Source of the DNA: Marinobacter iranensis | GTDB taxonomy: Bacteria > Pseudomonadota > Gammaproteobacteria > Pseudomonadales > Oleiphilaceae | Length of the DNA: 64,000 bases | Direction: 5' to 3' | Assembly: GCF_029207565.1 (NCBI RefSeq) | Contig: NZ_JANCMW010000004.1 | Coordinates: 62,001 to 126,000 of the forward strand | In this document: positions 37,301 through 45,271 of the stretch, piece after piece | How positions within the stretch are numbered: position 1 is the stretch's first letter | How the letters are laid out: the number at the start of each line of letters is the position of its first letter | The notes under the pieces: generated by a model | The model's input: the letters and a program-made list of their open reading frames with translations, nothing else | What the model was told of the DNA's origin: nothing | Databases searched by the model: none | Translations under genes and position numbers: made by a program

Positions 37301-40300
37301 ACAAATCCTGACGCATTTTCTCGGTAAGAGCAAGTTGTCCTTGTTCGCCGAAGCCGGTCAGCGTGGTAGCGCCAACGACAGTTCCGCCGTTCGCTTTAAT
37401 ATGACCGCGCAATCCTGCCAAGGTTCCGCCCATGGTCATGGTGTCATCCACAATCAGGTAGCTTTGGCCGGCAACAACGGGGCCCTCAAAGGTCGAGTGG
37501 TTGGCCAGACGGTAATCCGCTCCGGTGCCGGTCCTTCTGGCCCTCACCGATTGCACGATATCAGCCTCTACATCCAGCCCCAGGGCCTCGCCAAGTTTCA
37601 CGGCGTATGCTGCAGGAATGGCATTGTCGCCACTTGCCTCTTCCGCCATTACCGGCACAAGGCGCGGGCGGCTGTCGCCAGCAATAGATTTCACGCGACT
37701 TATCGTCGCCTCAGTTACAAGGTCATCCACAAGCTCCGTCGCTGCGGCAATGTTACCTGCTTTAGCCTCGGCGTAACGCGGGTGTTTTTCGGCAGCGCCG
37801 AGCTCTGCGGCAAACGGCACCTTCGGGAAATCGGCGGGCCAAGCGGCGCGTTCGCTGCCGGATCTGCCTGCACGACTGAAGCTGACATCCGAGTCGCCTG
37901 GTCGCGAGAATCCACCCTGCTCCACAGTCCGCTGCGCCCCCCTCAAAATATTGAGCAGATCAGTCTCGCTCATCTCCAAGGTAAAGCCAAGTTTGCGCAG
38001 CCCCTCCCGGATCGCGGACACGATGCGATTCCAGAGTTTTTTGTGATTGCCGCTCTCGGCCATATGTGCCAGGAGCTCTTCTCCCACGGTCAGGCGGTGC
38101 TCGCGGTTGTTTGCGTCGAAATTGCCGTCAGGGTAATAGTCCCGAATGATCTGCTTGGCACGGTCCGTGCTGGCAAACCGCATGTACACTTGGTTCAGCA
38201 GCGGCTTCAGGTCGTTACCCAGCATCTTGCGCAGACCGTAATGGCCGACCACTTCGTGCAGGATGACTTCCTGCAACGCCTGTTCGTTCGGAATGCGGGG
38301 CGCCAGCACATACACCTGGTCATTCCAGAACACGGCGCGCATTTCGGATTCGGCTCCGGCTTGGCGGATGGCGTCACGTAGGCCTTTCGGGAAATCGGCA
38401 ATGCGGTCCTCAACAAAGACTTCCGGCTTGCCTTTCCAGTTGGCCATGTAGGCGTCTGCCATGGGCTGAGCCTGGGCCCTGGTCAGGGATTCGGTGCGCT
38501 GATCTGGGGCGCGGCGGTAGTCACCGTCGCGGGAGAAGTACGCTTCTACCTGAGAGAGCTGGCTATCTACCGCCCGCGTAGATACTACGTCCTCACTCCA
38601 AATTACATAGTTGTGGTAACCATCACCATCGAAGCGGCTGTTCCCGTCTAAATAACGAAGACCTGGAATGCCTGCGTCGCTCAAAGCGGATGAAGCCGCC
38701 TTTGGAGAACCATGTATAGCCGCCAGTCGTTTATAGACCTGCGCCCCGCGCATTTCTGGCTCGTATACGATTCTGTTCGGGTTGAAAGCATCATCCAGTT
38801 TCTCCAGCGCGCGCTGAATTTCCTTTGGCTGCTCATCTAGGCGCTTGTCGTAATCCAGGAGTTCGTTATCGTCTGGAATTTCAACTTCATATAAATGCTT
38901 GTTTTTATCCTCATGGAGGTTAAACGATTGCGGCCACGAAGGCGCCTCACCATTTTTCAGTTTATCAATGACTTCCGATAGCAACTTGTCGGCGTGCTGA
39001 TTCCCTCCTTCTTCGCCAACCAACTCTTCTATAGATTCCGCTGCTTTCTCGTAATTACCATCATGGATTTCTATCGTCTCTTCCACGAAGAGCTTCATTT
39101 CTAGAAGCTCCGTTTCGCTCATTGGCAGGTTGTCGTTCAATGCTGGGTTAGAGACAAAATCCCGGTAGTACTCGGCGATTGATTTATCTCCCGCAAAATA
39201 CAGCCCCCACCCATATGCTTGCGCCCCCTCACCGGTGCCCATTGCCTCCAAGCTAAACTTATCGAATTTGTGCGGTGTGCCATGGTAAGCGAGCCGAAAC
39301 ATCGGCCGCAGATTTGCTCGGGCGTCTGTACCAGGCTCTTTGGTGCGGTTTTTTGGGGTCGTAGATGATGGCTGGCTGCTGACCGGCTGCTTGCGGGCAG
39401 GATCTGCGGCCCGTGATTTTTGTGCGGGCTTTGATTCTTGATCGCTGATTGGCTTGGTGGTGTCTCCGTCTCGCATCCACGCCTTGAACTCGTCGATGCT
39501 CATGCGAGTGACTGGCCCAACCTTCCAGCCTTTTTCGTAATTGGCCAGATACCCTTCCTTCGCTGCTTTCTCGTTGCGGAAACCCAGCATCACCTTCACT
39601 TCGTCAAAGGTGCCGTCGGCATTCACCTGGTCAATGACGAATACGCGGTCGCTCTCCGGGTCAGGGCCAATGAACACGTCCAGATTGTCGCCGTCGGCCG
39701 CCTTGGTGCCTTTGATGTCGCCGTAGTGGTGAGCCATAGTGGACTCCCACTTCTTACCATCCGGGTCGGTACCGGAGCGGACGGAGCCCTTCGGGTTCTC
39801 GATGGCGATTTCCAGGCCCTGGAGGCGTATGCGGCCCTTGCGGTAATTTCCCGCCTCTTTCTGCCTATCAGTGGGGTTGGTGTCGGTTTCGGCGGCGGCC
39901 ACGGAAAGGGCGTCTTCCTGATCAGCAACTCGCTGGACGCCGCCTTGATCGCCGCCCTCCTGCCCTTGCCCGGTCAGCACCTCAGTGATCTGGTTGCCTG
40001 CATGCATCCCGCGATATGATTCGTATCCCGGCACATCATCTGATGGCTTCCACAATTCCAGCGGGTATCTTCCTGACGCAGGCTCGTTGTGAACAGGTAT
40101 GTCTCGGCTATCGGGCGACGCCCCCCACCGCCCCTCGTTGTCATTCCATGTTAGCAGTGTCGCCTTACCGTCTTTAATGGCAACCCTAGCCCCTTTTATA
40201 TCGAGACCATTCAGCCCTGCTGCCGAAAGCCTCGCAGCGTTGGCGTCGAGATACACGGTTTTTGCAGTGCGCGCCTTTTGCCCGTCATCGCCTTCATGCC

Positions 40301-42404
40301 CAGGAGTGTCTCTAGCTGCCTTATTCCGCGTTGTTGTGCCATCGCCATGGACCTTGTAGGTTGACCCTTTGGATGTCCGAAATTCACGTGCGGACTCCGG
40401 AGCATCAAACTGTGCATCGCCCGCCTGCAGGGTTTGGTTCATTTGCTTGCGAGCCCGACCTATCGCCGACTGGCGATCCGATTCGCTCGGATTCTTCCGT
40501 GTGTATTCGGTGGTGCCATCGTCCAGCGTTCTGCGATCAAAGTGCTTGCTGGCGAATACCCTGGCAGCCCCCCTCAGGCGCGCGCCTTTTGGCAACGTGA
40601 AGCGGCGAATTGCATTCTGGTTGACGTAATCGGCCTGATATTCTTTGCCGCCAACAACGCCTGTGCCTGGCTTGCGATGCTCACCCCCTGAAAGGTACTC
40701 GCCATCGAACTCAATCATCGCGCCCTTATTGCCGCCCTGACCGATAGCCAGATCTGGATCATCCGTTACGAACAGATTGCGCACGGCGCCCCGCTCAGGA
40801 GAATTCGAAAGGGTTTCCCGGATCAGATCGCCCACGCTTTCCGGGCTCGTCTCGCGGTACATCCGGCCTTTCATGGGTTTGATTTTTATGGTGCCAAGAC
40901 CTGCCGAGATCTCCGCTGGCATTTGGCCGGCGTCAGGTTCGGGGGCGGGCGCGTCAACGGGGGATTTTTGCTCGGCTTGCAAAGGGGGGTTCGGTTCAGG
41001 GGTCGCCTGGACCGCCTGGCGATCCACTTCGGTAGCTTCCTGCTCCGGCGCCACTTCAGCTTGATCGACAGGCGCGCTTGTCTCTGCCTCTTCCAGCGGG
41101 GCGCCGTCATCGGTGGTGGCTTGCTGCTCGACCGGTGCAGCGACTGTATCGCGCTGCAGGTTGCGACTGACAGGCTGCCCGTCGCCAGCGGCTGTTTCCG
41201 CAGCAGCCTCTGCTGGTGAGAGGGTTGGCACGTCCTGATCGAAGGCGTCAAACGGATTGGGTTTCTGGCTCGCAGGCGCTTCCGGTGATGATCTTTCAGG
41301 TTCCGGCTGCACGATGGGCGGCGCGGGCTCGGGTGGCGTTTGGTCCTCGCGATTCCTGAGCCGCACAACAGGCTCCATCATGGCGGCCATGCCCGGACCT
41401 GCAATGCCGCCGATGATGGCGCTGTCGGCCATCAGGCTGCGAGCTTCGCCCCATGTCATGTCCGGGCGGATTGTGCCCTTGTCGATCCCCGCCTGCAGGC
41501 CAGCCGTTACGGTTTCCTGCAGCGACTCCGCGATAGCGGTTTTGCCGAGCTTGGCAAAGAAGTTCATGCCAGGCTTCAGGATGGTGGCGATCGGCAGGTA
41601 TTCCGGAATGGCTTCGGCGGCCGCCTGCGCCAGCGCGTATTGCTGCGACTCATCGACGGACAGGCCTTCATCCCGCGCGGTACCGTAGGACTCACCACCC
41701 ACCTGACCGCCAATAATACTCATGCCGGCGGCCGGGCTGCGCGTGATCGCGCTGGCCAGTAAGGCCGGCGTCATTTCAGCAATGCTGCCGATGGCCGCGC
41801 TGGTGTAATATTCGGGGCTGCCAGGCTCCGCGTTGACCGGCTTCATGGTGGACTGAGCATCCTTACGGAGATCTCGCCCCTTGTCGGCTACACGCTCCGG
41901 ATTAATCAGCCCCATGTCGGCAACCTGCGCCTGTTGCTCGGGCGTCAAGTCCGTAGACATGCGAGTCTTTAGAGACTCCAGCGCCTCCGGAATGGGCGTC
42001 TTTGGATCGATCAGACCCTCATTTCCGGCCCAGGCAAGTGCCTTGTACTCGTTGGGCGTGATTCCCAGGCGTTGCGCAGACTGCTTCGTGAATCGCTCGC
42101 GCTCCTGCCCCATGTCCTCGCCCAGCATCTGAACCAGGCCGCCAAAGGATTGCTGCAAGCGCTCCGGGACGTTATCCAGGCTCTTGCCGGTTGCCTCCAC
42201 GAACGAGTCGTACTTCTTGGGCTCAGGCTGGCCGCGTTTGCTCGCGGCAGGAAAGGATCGCCCGGCCCTTGCGGTCGTAGACGGCCCGTACTGTTCTGGC
42301 GCCGGCGCTCCCGCGTCAGCATCAAAGGCATCGAACGGATTACCGACAGGCTGCGCGGGCGGCTCTCCGCCCTGTACATCGAACCGATCAAAGGCGTTAG
42401 CCAT
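34338..42404 (-). CDS. Giant polyvalent internal virion protein (2688 aa)
   Basis: Regions in order. 1-130: polar, with FDRFD and NPFDAFD. 195-345: Gly/Ala-rich, probably membrane-active. 355-500: Pro/Glu-rich linker with a third NPFDAFD (383-389). 505-615: possible ADP-ribosyltransferase-like fold. 847-977: inorganic-pyrophosphatase-like PolyVal domain (MAHHYGDIKG, DGDNLDVFIG). 1036-1280: ADP-ribosyltransferase PolyVal domain (YHGTPHKF, GLYFAGD). 1315-1490: metallopeptidase with HEVVGH (1383-1388). 1520-1750: phosphoribosyltransferase with LIVDDTMTMGGTL. 1780-2600: LPD38-like C-terminal region. 2600-2688: charged coiled coil. Polyvalent proteins of this type are packaged and delivered with phage DNA, and are thought to counter host defences or modify host targets. 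The start ATG overlaps the preceding stop (TAATG). It is last in the late block. Confidence 0.85.
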   Translation of the reverse strand: MANAFDRFDVQGGEPPAQPVGNPFDAFDADAGAPAPEQYGPSTTARAGRSFPAASKRGQPEPKKYDSFVEATGKSLDNVPERLQQSFGGLVQMLGEDMGQERERFTKQSAQRLGITPNEYKALAWAGNEGLIDPKTPIPEALESLKTRMSTDLTPEQQAQVADMGLINPERVADKGRDLRKDAQSTMKPVNAEPGSPEYYTSAAIGSIAEMTPALLASAITRSPAAGMSIIGGQVGGESYGTARDEGLSVDESQQYALAQAAAEAIPEYLPIATILKPGMNFFAKLGKTAIAESLQETVTAGLQAGIDKGTIRPDMTWGEARSLMADSAIIGGIAGPGMAAMMEPVVRLRNREDQTPPEPAPPIVQPEPERSSPEAPASQKPNPFDAFDQDVPTLSPAEAAAETAAGDGQPVSRNLQRDTVAAPVEQQATTDDGAPLEEAETSAPVDQAEVAPEQEATEVDRQAVQATPEPNPPLQAEQKSPVDAPAPEPDAGQMPAEISAGLGTIKIKPMKGRMYRETSPESVGDLIRETLSNSPERGAVRNLFVTDDPDLAIGQGGNKGAMIEFDGEYLSGGEHRKPGTGVVGGKEYQADYVNQNAIRRFTLPKGARLRGAARVFASKHFDRRTLDDGTTEYTRKNPSESDRQSAIGRARKQMNQTLQAGDAQFDAPESAREFRTSKGSTYKVHGDGTTTRNKAARDTPGHEGDDGQKARTAKTVYLDANAARLSAAGLNGLDIKGARVAIKDGKATLLTWNDNEGRWGASPDSRDIPVHNEPASGRYPLELWKPSDDVPGYESYRGMHAGNQITEVLTGQGQEGGDQGGVQRVADQEDALSVAAAETDTNPTDRQKEAGNYRKGRIRLQGLEIAIENPKGSVRSGTDPDGKKWESTMAHHYGDIKGTKAADGDNLDVFIGPDPESDRVFVIDQVNADGTFDEVKVMLGFRNEKAAKEGYLANYEKGWKVGPVTRMSIDEFKAWMRDGDTTKPISDQESKPAQKSRAADPARKQPVSSQPSSTTPKNRTKEPGTDARANLRPMFRLAYHGTPHKFDKFSLEAMGTGEGAQAYGWGLYFAGDKSIAEYYRDFVSNPALNDNLPMSETELLEMKLFVEETIEIHDGNYEKAAESIEELVGEEGGNQHADKLLSEVIDKLKNGEAPSWPQSFNLHEDKNKHLYEVEIPDDNELLDYDKRLDEQPKEIQRALEKLDDAFNPNRIVYEPEMRGAQVYKRLAAIHGSPKAASSALSDAGIPGLRYLDGNSRFDGDGYHNYVIWSEDVVSTRAVDSQLSQVEAYFSRDGDYRRAPDQRTESLTRAQAQPMADAYMANWKGKPEVFVEDRIADFPKGLRDAIRQAGAESEMRAVFWNDQVYVLAPRIPNEQALQEVILHEVVGHYGLRKMLGNDLKPLLNQVYMRFASTDRAKQIIRDYYPDGNFDANNREHRLTVGEELLAHMAESGNHKKLWNRIVSAIREGLRKLGFTLEMSETDLLNILRGAQRTVEQGGFSRPGDSDVSFSRAGRSGSERAAWPADFPKVPFAAELGAAEKHPRYAEAKAGNIAAATELVDDLVTEATISRVKSIAGDSRPRLVPVMAEEASGDNAIPAAYAVKLGEALGLDVEADIVQSVRARRTGTGADYRLANHSTFEGPVVAGQSYLIVDDTMTMGGTLAGLRGHIKANGGTVVGATTLTGFGEQGQLALTEKMRQDLWNKHGEPLNDYLQEEFGYGIDSLTQGEAGHFRKAVSLDAIRDRIAAAKIPVNDQQNDTGESDEGVIPPGFRFSRAGIPDLDPQPFGPPSDTLTRYLVSKIADKHTVLKGVQKNIQEQFGEIPDPANAYRAEELFHGKVENDVRLIQENMVEPLAKEMSENDVSLKQLDEFLYALHAPERNAVIAERNPEIPEGGSGMTDAEASAIIAKVEKEGKLPQYQALAKRVHDMLAMRRKILKSAGLLDEDTVGAWESSYKHYVPLKGWATDEQQSDTPRIGKGFAISGKESQMAAGRKSKAASPLANTISDLSEAVLRRRKNEVGQSFMNLVQAYPNDNYWRIYTDENPEVERKAVRVKDPATGKMKVEVREQTIPMAMMSDRYFTTKVDGKTHYIRIEDQRLMNAMRNIGPDNSNLLIRSLAAVTRVMSSLNTSYNPEFVISNFSRDIQTAILNLTSEQTSDDGKVRGKKIAAKTLKNVGTSIRAINASLKGKKKGGKLGQWQAHFDQFRADGAKTGWFDMKDIDGQMKDLEKMIAVAGGGATNTLRRAFKITTDWVENTNSAIENGVRLSAYVNAIEAGIPRSQAASLAKNMTVNFNRKGELGTMMNALYMFANASVQGTANFVRTLGRLNGVKGDPAWRRMHTAQKIAVGMAVGGFALSMLNRLVAGEDDDEVNWWDKVPDYVKERNIVIMKSLVGGEPGEYWTIPLPYGYNIFPVIGTQMEHLALSESQSAGDAASNVVMAALGSFSPIGFEQSEEIYGVVAKNIWPTILRPVASISLNENFMGGPIFKENFPFGTQKPDSALYFRSTPEAFKELAAGLNEATGGSEFRSGAVDLSPDVMQFLVGYYGGGAYDFFTSRTPNYVTKVLTGVEREDREVPFWRKIHGKVLPYEDQSIFYDRRNEINQLTSERKNLKGRERIEFSKDYREKLRLQGVMKSTEDRLKMLRKQRDRIEVMDLSAAEEDEKLQRIEKQMKRAIDQFNKRYNEAD

Positions 42405-43864
42405 TAAAAGCCCTCCGGCAGATAGCCGTATTTGGCGCGGAACTGTTCGGCCAGATCCGGGTTGTTGCGCAGGTGCTCGACGGCTGAGGGTGGTGCGGTC
42501 TGCTGCTGTGGCTGGCTATCCAGATCGCGATTCACTCGGCCGGACACGCTGCCGTCTTCCTGCGGTACACCGGTGCCATCACGCGGCAACGTCTCAGTCT
42601 CCGCCCCGACAAGTTCAAGGCCTTGTGGTGCCGGTTCGCCACCCTGCCCCTGCTCGCCGGTCCCTCGAGTACGTGAACGGATCATGGCCAGCGTCTCAAT
42701 GGCCTGCTCTCGCATCTGCTCCGGTGTCCGGTAATTGTCGTCACCCGGGAACACGCCGCTGGATTCCTGGAACTTCATTTCCTGGGTGACGAAGTCATTA
42801 ACGAAGCGCGACGGGTCAGTGCGGCTCTCGTTAACGCGGTTGAAGGCCACATCAAGGTTCGGCGCCATGCCGTTGGCGACCATCCATTCGGCGGTTTGGA
42901 CATCGGCCGGCGGCTTGTTCGACGTGCCGGGCGGGTCCATTTGCGTCAGCTTGCCATCCGGGCCGGGCTGTACCCATCCAAGTTGCGGGTGCTGGAAGGG
43001 TTGGCCGTGGCGGCCTTCACCCTCTGGCTTGATGCCATACGCCGCATTGGTGGCCGCATCTCCTTCAACGCCGAGCGCTGCCAGTTCCCGGCGCTTGCGG
43101 TACGCCTCGCTGGTTTTGGTCTCCGGCAGTTTGGTACCGGTGCGGGCCGCATGCTGACGGATGAGTCCCTGAAGCTCCGGGCTGGACTGAACCGACTTGT
43201 ACATCAGTTGGTGGCCCTTCAGTTTCTTCAGTGCTTCCTCCAGCGGGATCGCGCGAACCTCGTCATCCTTGGCGCTGCGATTCGTAGTCACCGGCGCCCG
43301 GCGCCATTCTTCGCCGCCCGGTCCTTTGTCCAGCACATCCAGATCGACCATCAGGCTCTTGCCGTCCGGACCTGGATAAACGCCGGCCAGCCGTTTCTGT
43401 TCAAGCCGGTGAGCGCCGTCCGCGCCCTCGTATTCTTCTCCGGTGCCCTTGTTGATCTCGGTACGGAAAACCCGCTCGAAAGCACGATTGAATTCCGGAT
43501 CCTTCATGGAGATCTCGCCGCCCACGGTACGCTCGAGCGTCTGCAGCGATTGCCCGAACTCGGGATCCACATAGTTCGACCAGTCCACATCAAAGCGGCG
43601 GCCGTACTCGTCGGCAATCTCCGGATCGATGTTGCCGGACTGGATCCCTTGCTGCATCGCCTGCACCAGACGACCATCGTCCTCTCGCTCCCACTGACTG
43701 CGTTTCTGATCCATGGTCTCGCCCTGCCAGCGGTGTGACTCCGCCGCGCGACCTGCCTGCGCTTCCTGCAGCCCCATCCGGCGCTCGCGCTTGTCCATGG
43801 TGTCCATGAACTCGTAGCCTTGCATGAAACCCTGGGCCAGCCCCACTCCCGCACGTCCTGCCAT
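42404..43864 (-). CDS. Probable internal virion / ejection protein
   Basis: 486 residues, hydrophilic, with helical charged regions and a long disordered stretch (about 380-455, rich in Gly, Pro, Gln). The C-terminus AVEHLRNNPDLAEQFRAKYG followed by YLPEGF matches a short tail motif found on many phage internal proteins. It lies directly before the giant polyvalent protein, coupled by TAATG, which suggests joint packaging. No catalytic domain is recognised. Confidence 0.6.
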   Translation of the reverse strand: MAGRAGVGLAQGFMQGYEFMDTMDKRERRMGLQEAQAGRAAESHRWQGETMDQKRSQWEREDDGRLVQAMQQGIQSGNIDPEIADEYGRRFDVDWSNYVDPEFGQSLQTLERTVGGEISMKDPEFNRAFERVFRTEINKGTGEEYEGADGAHRLEQKRLAGVYPGPDGKSLMVDLDVLDKGPGGEEWRRAPVTTNRSAKDDEVRAIPLEEALKKLKGHQLMYKSVQSSPELQGLIRQHAARTGTKLPETKTSEAYRKRRELAALGVEGDAATNAAYGIKPEGEGRHGQPFQHPQLGWVQPGPDGKLTQMDPPGTSNKPPADVQTAEWMVANGMAPNLDVAFNRVNESRTDPSRFVNDFVTQEMKFQESSGVFPGDDNYRTPEQMREQAIETLAMIRSRTRGTGEQGQGGEPAPQGLELVGAETETLPRDGTGVPQEDGSVSGRVNRDLDSQPQQQTAPPSAVEHLRNNPDLAEQFRAKYGYLPEGF

Positions 43865-43876
43865 GATGAAACCCTC

Positions 43877-44113
43877 TTAAAAAATGGATGAGGCCAGGAG
43901 GCCGATACCGGCACCGACGCCGGCGCCCAGCGGGCCGCCTACCATGAAGCCAATGCCCGCCCCTGCGCCTACCGCGCTCATCTTCTGCGACTTCTCGGCC
44001 GCTTCGATGTTGTCGCCCGCCCGTTCCCGGGCATTCGCCAAGCTGTCAGCCCGGCCCATGGCGTGCTTGGCCTGGCTCTCGTATTGCCGGCCTACATTGA
44101 TCAGTCCCGCCAT
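43877..44113 (-). CDS. Small glycine-zipper membrane-interacting protein
   Basis: 78 residues. The N-terminal half is polar and helical; the C-terminal half is a GxxxG-rich hydrophobic stretch (VGAGAGIGFMVGGPLGAGVG, then AGIGLLASSIF). It could insert in the host membrane as part of the ejection channel, or act as a holin; no direct evidence separates these. The start overlaps the preceding stop (TAATG). Confidence 0.55.
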   Translation of the reverse strand: MAGLINVGRQYESQAKHAMGRADSLANARERAGDNIEAAEKSQKMSAVGAGAGIGFMVGGPLGAGVGAGIGLLASSIF

Positions 44114-44634
44114 TATCCATTACCTCGCTGTTGTGCCACGGTGGAGAGCCCGCCGGCCATGATGCCCATCTTCTGATCTTCCATCGCGGTACGGGTTGCG
44201 TTGCGAGCGCCCGCCGTGGCCGCCGCCTTTTTGAGCCCGAACGTGCGCTCGCTGGCTTCCGACTGATCGCCGGTCTGCCGAACGCCGTAGCGGCTCATCT
44301 CCCTATCCGTCTGCTCGCGGCCCGCATCAAACGATTTCGCCATGGTGAGTCCGGCCTTATCGACCGCCTCGTTGGCGTACGTGGAATCGTTGATGCGACT
44401 GAACAGCATGTCCTCGACCGGCGCAAAGCGCTTGCGGTAGTCCTCCCACTGCGCCCGGTGGATCTTGGCCATGTTGTCGGAGCCGGACATGCGTCCGCCG
44501 GCGGCAGGCTGCAGGATCGTCGGGTCATAGCCGGGCTTGTACACGCCGCCGGCGCTGATAGAAGACGGTGTTGATTCCGGTACCGGGGTCTGTGCCGCAG
44601 TCTCGTTGGCGGTATTCAAGGCAAGGTTGCACAT
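44113..44634 (-). CDS. Phage structural protein, paralogue of the neighbouring 44644-45261 product
   Basis: 173 residues. The core WEDYRKRFAPVEDMLFSRI, then a helical region with REQTDREMSRYGVRQTGD, parallels the neighbouring gene's WNDYQTRFVPIENQFIEAV and LTANGITPDSGR. It is therefore a tandem duplicate. Probably an internal virion or tail component. It has a GGAGAG ribosome site 9 bp upstream. Confidence 0.6.
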   Translation of the reverse strand: MCNLALNTANETAAQTPVPESTPSSISAGGVYKPGYDPTILQPAAGGRMSGSDNMAKIHRAQWEDYRKRFAPVEDMLFSRINDSTYANEAVDKAGLTMAKSFDAGREQTDREMSRYGVRQTGDQSEASERTFGLKKAAATAGARNATRTAMEDQKMGIMAGGLSTVAQQRGNG

Positions 44635-44643
44635 AATTCTCTC

Positions 44644-45261
44644 CTACAGGCGGCTGACGTAAGCGCTGTTGCCGTAAAGCGGGGTGGTCTGGCCCTGCGT
44701 ATTGAGCCCTGGGGCGCCGGTCATCGCCTGGGTGCCCGCGCCCGCGACGGTACCGGCAAGATGCAGTCCGGCCTGGCGGTTCTCGAAAGAGCGATTGGCG
44801 CGGTCGATGGAATCCCGCGTGGCGTCCGCTGCGACGGTACCCATGCCGCTAATGGAATCGGTGGCCTGGCCCTGCCCCATCTGGACAACGCTCTGCAGGC
44901 CCTTCAGCCCACGGTTGTCCACCGCCATTTCGGTTTCGTTGAGGCCGGTACCCAGGGAAAGCGAGCGGTCTTCACCAATGCCGTCCATGGCGGCACGGAA
45001 GCGGCCGCTGTCCGGCGTGATCCCGTTCGCGGTGAGTGTATCCGTCAGGTTGTCTTCCGCATCACCAAAGGCCTGCTGGACACTGGCGTTCGCACTACCC
45101 CGGGCGGACTCAAAGTCGCTGTCGGAGGTCTGTACGGCCTCAATGAACTGGTTCTCGATGGGCACAAAGCGTGTCTGGTAATCGTTCCAGCGCTCTACCG
45201 CAATGCGGCCCAGCTCCTTTTCTTCTTCGGTCTGTTCCGGCTTATCGCTACCGCCACACAT
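44644..45261 (-). CDS. Phage structural protein, paralogue of 44113-44634 product
   Basis: 205 residues from the ATG at 45259-45261, supported by GGAG upstream; a longer frame to 45306 overlaps the GNAT gene. Begins MCGGSDKPEQTEEEKELG, then WNDYQTRFVPIENQF, a long helical segment, and a Gly/Ala-rich end. Predicted structural role by position and by the duplicate next door. Confidence 0.6.
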   Translation of the reverse strand: MCGGSDKPEQTEEEKELGRIAVERWNDYQTRFVPIENQFIEAVQTSDSDFESARGSANASVQQAFGDAEDNLTDTLTANGITPDSGRFRAAMDGIGEDRSLSLGTGLNETEMAVDNRGLKGLQSVVQMGQGQATDSISGMGTVAADATRDSIDRANRSFENRQAGLHLAGTVAGAGTQAMTGAPGLNTQGQTTPLYGNSAYVSRL

Positions 45262-45271
45262 AGATGCGCTC

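Noticed and set aside
36135..38381. Plus-strand frames (353 and 389 codons) opposite the giant polyvalent gene.
   Set aside because: They lie over well-defined domains on the minus strand and have no family resemblance.
34338..42404. The giant protein as an N4-like virion RNA polymerase.
   Set aside because: No T7-like polymerase motifs are seen; the visible motifs are those of polyvalent-protein domains, and the length alone is not evidence.
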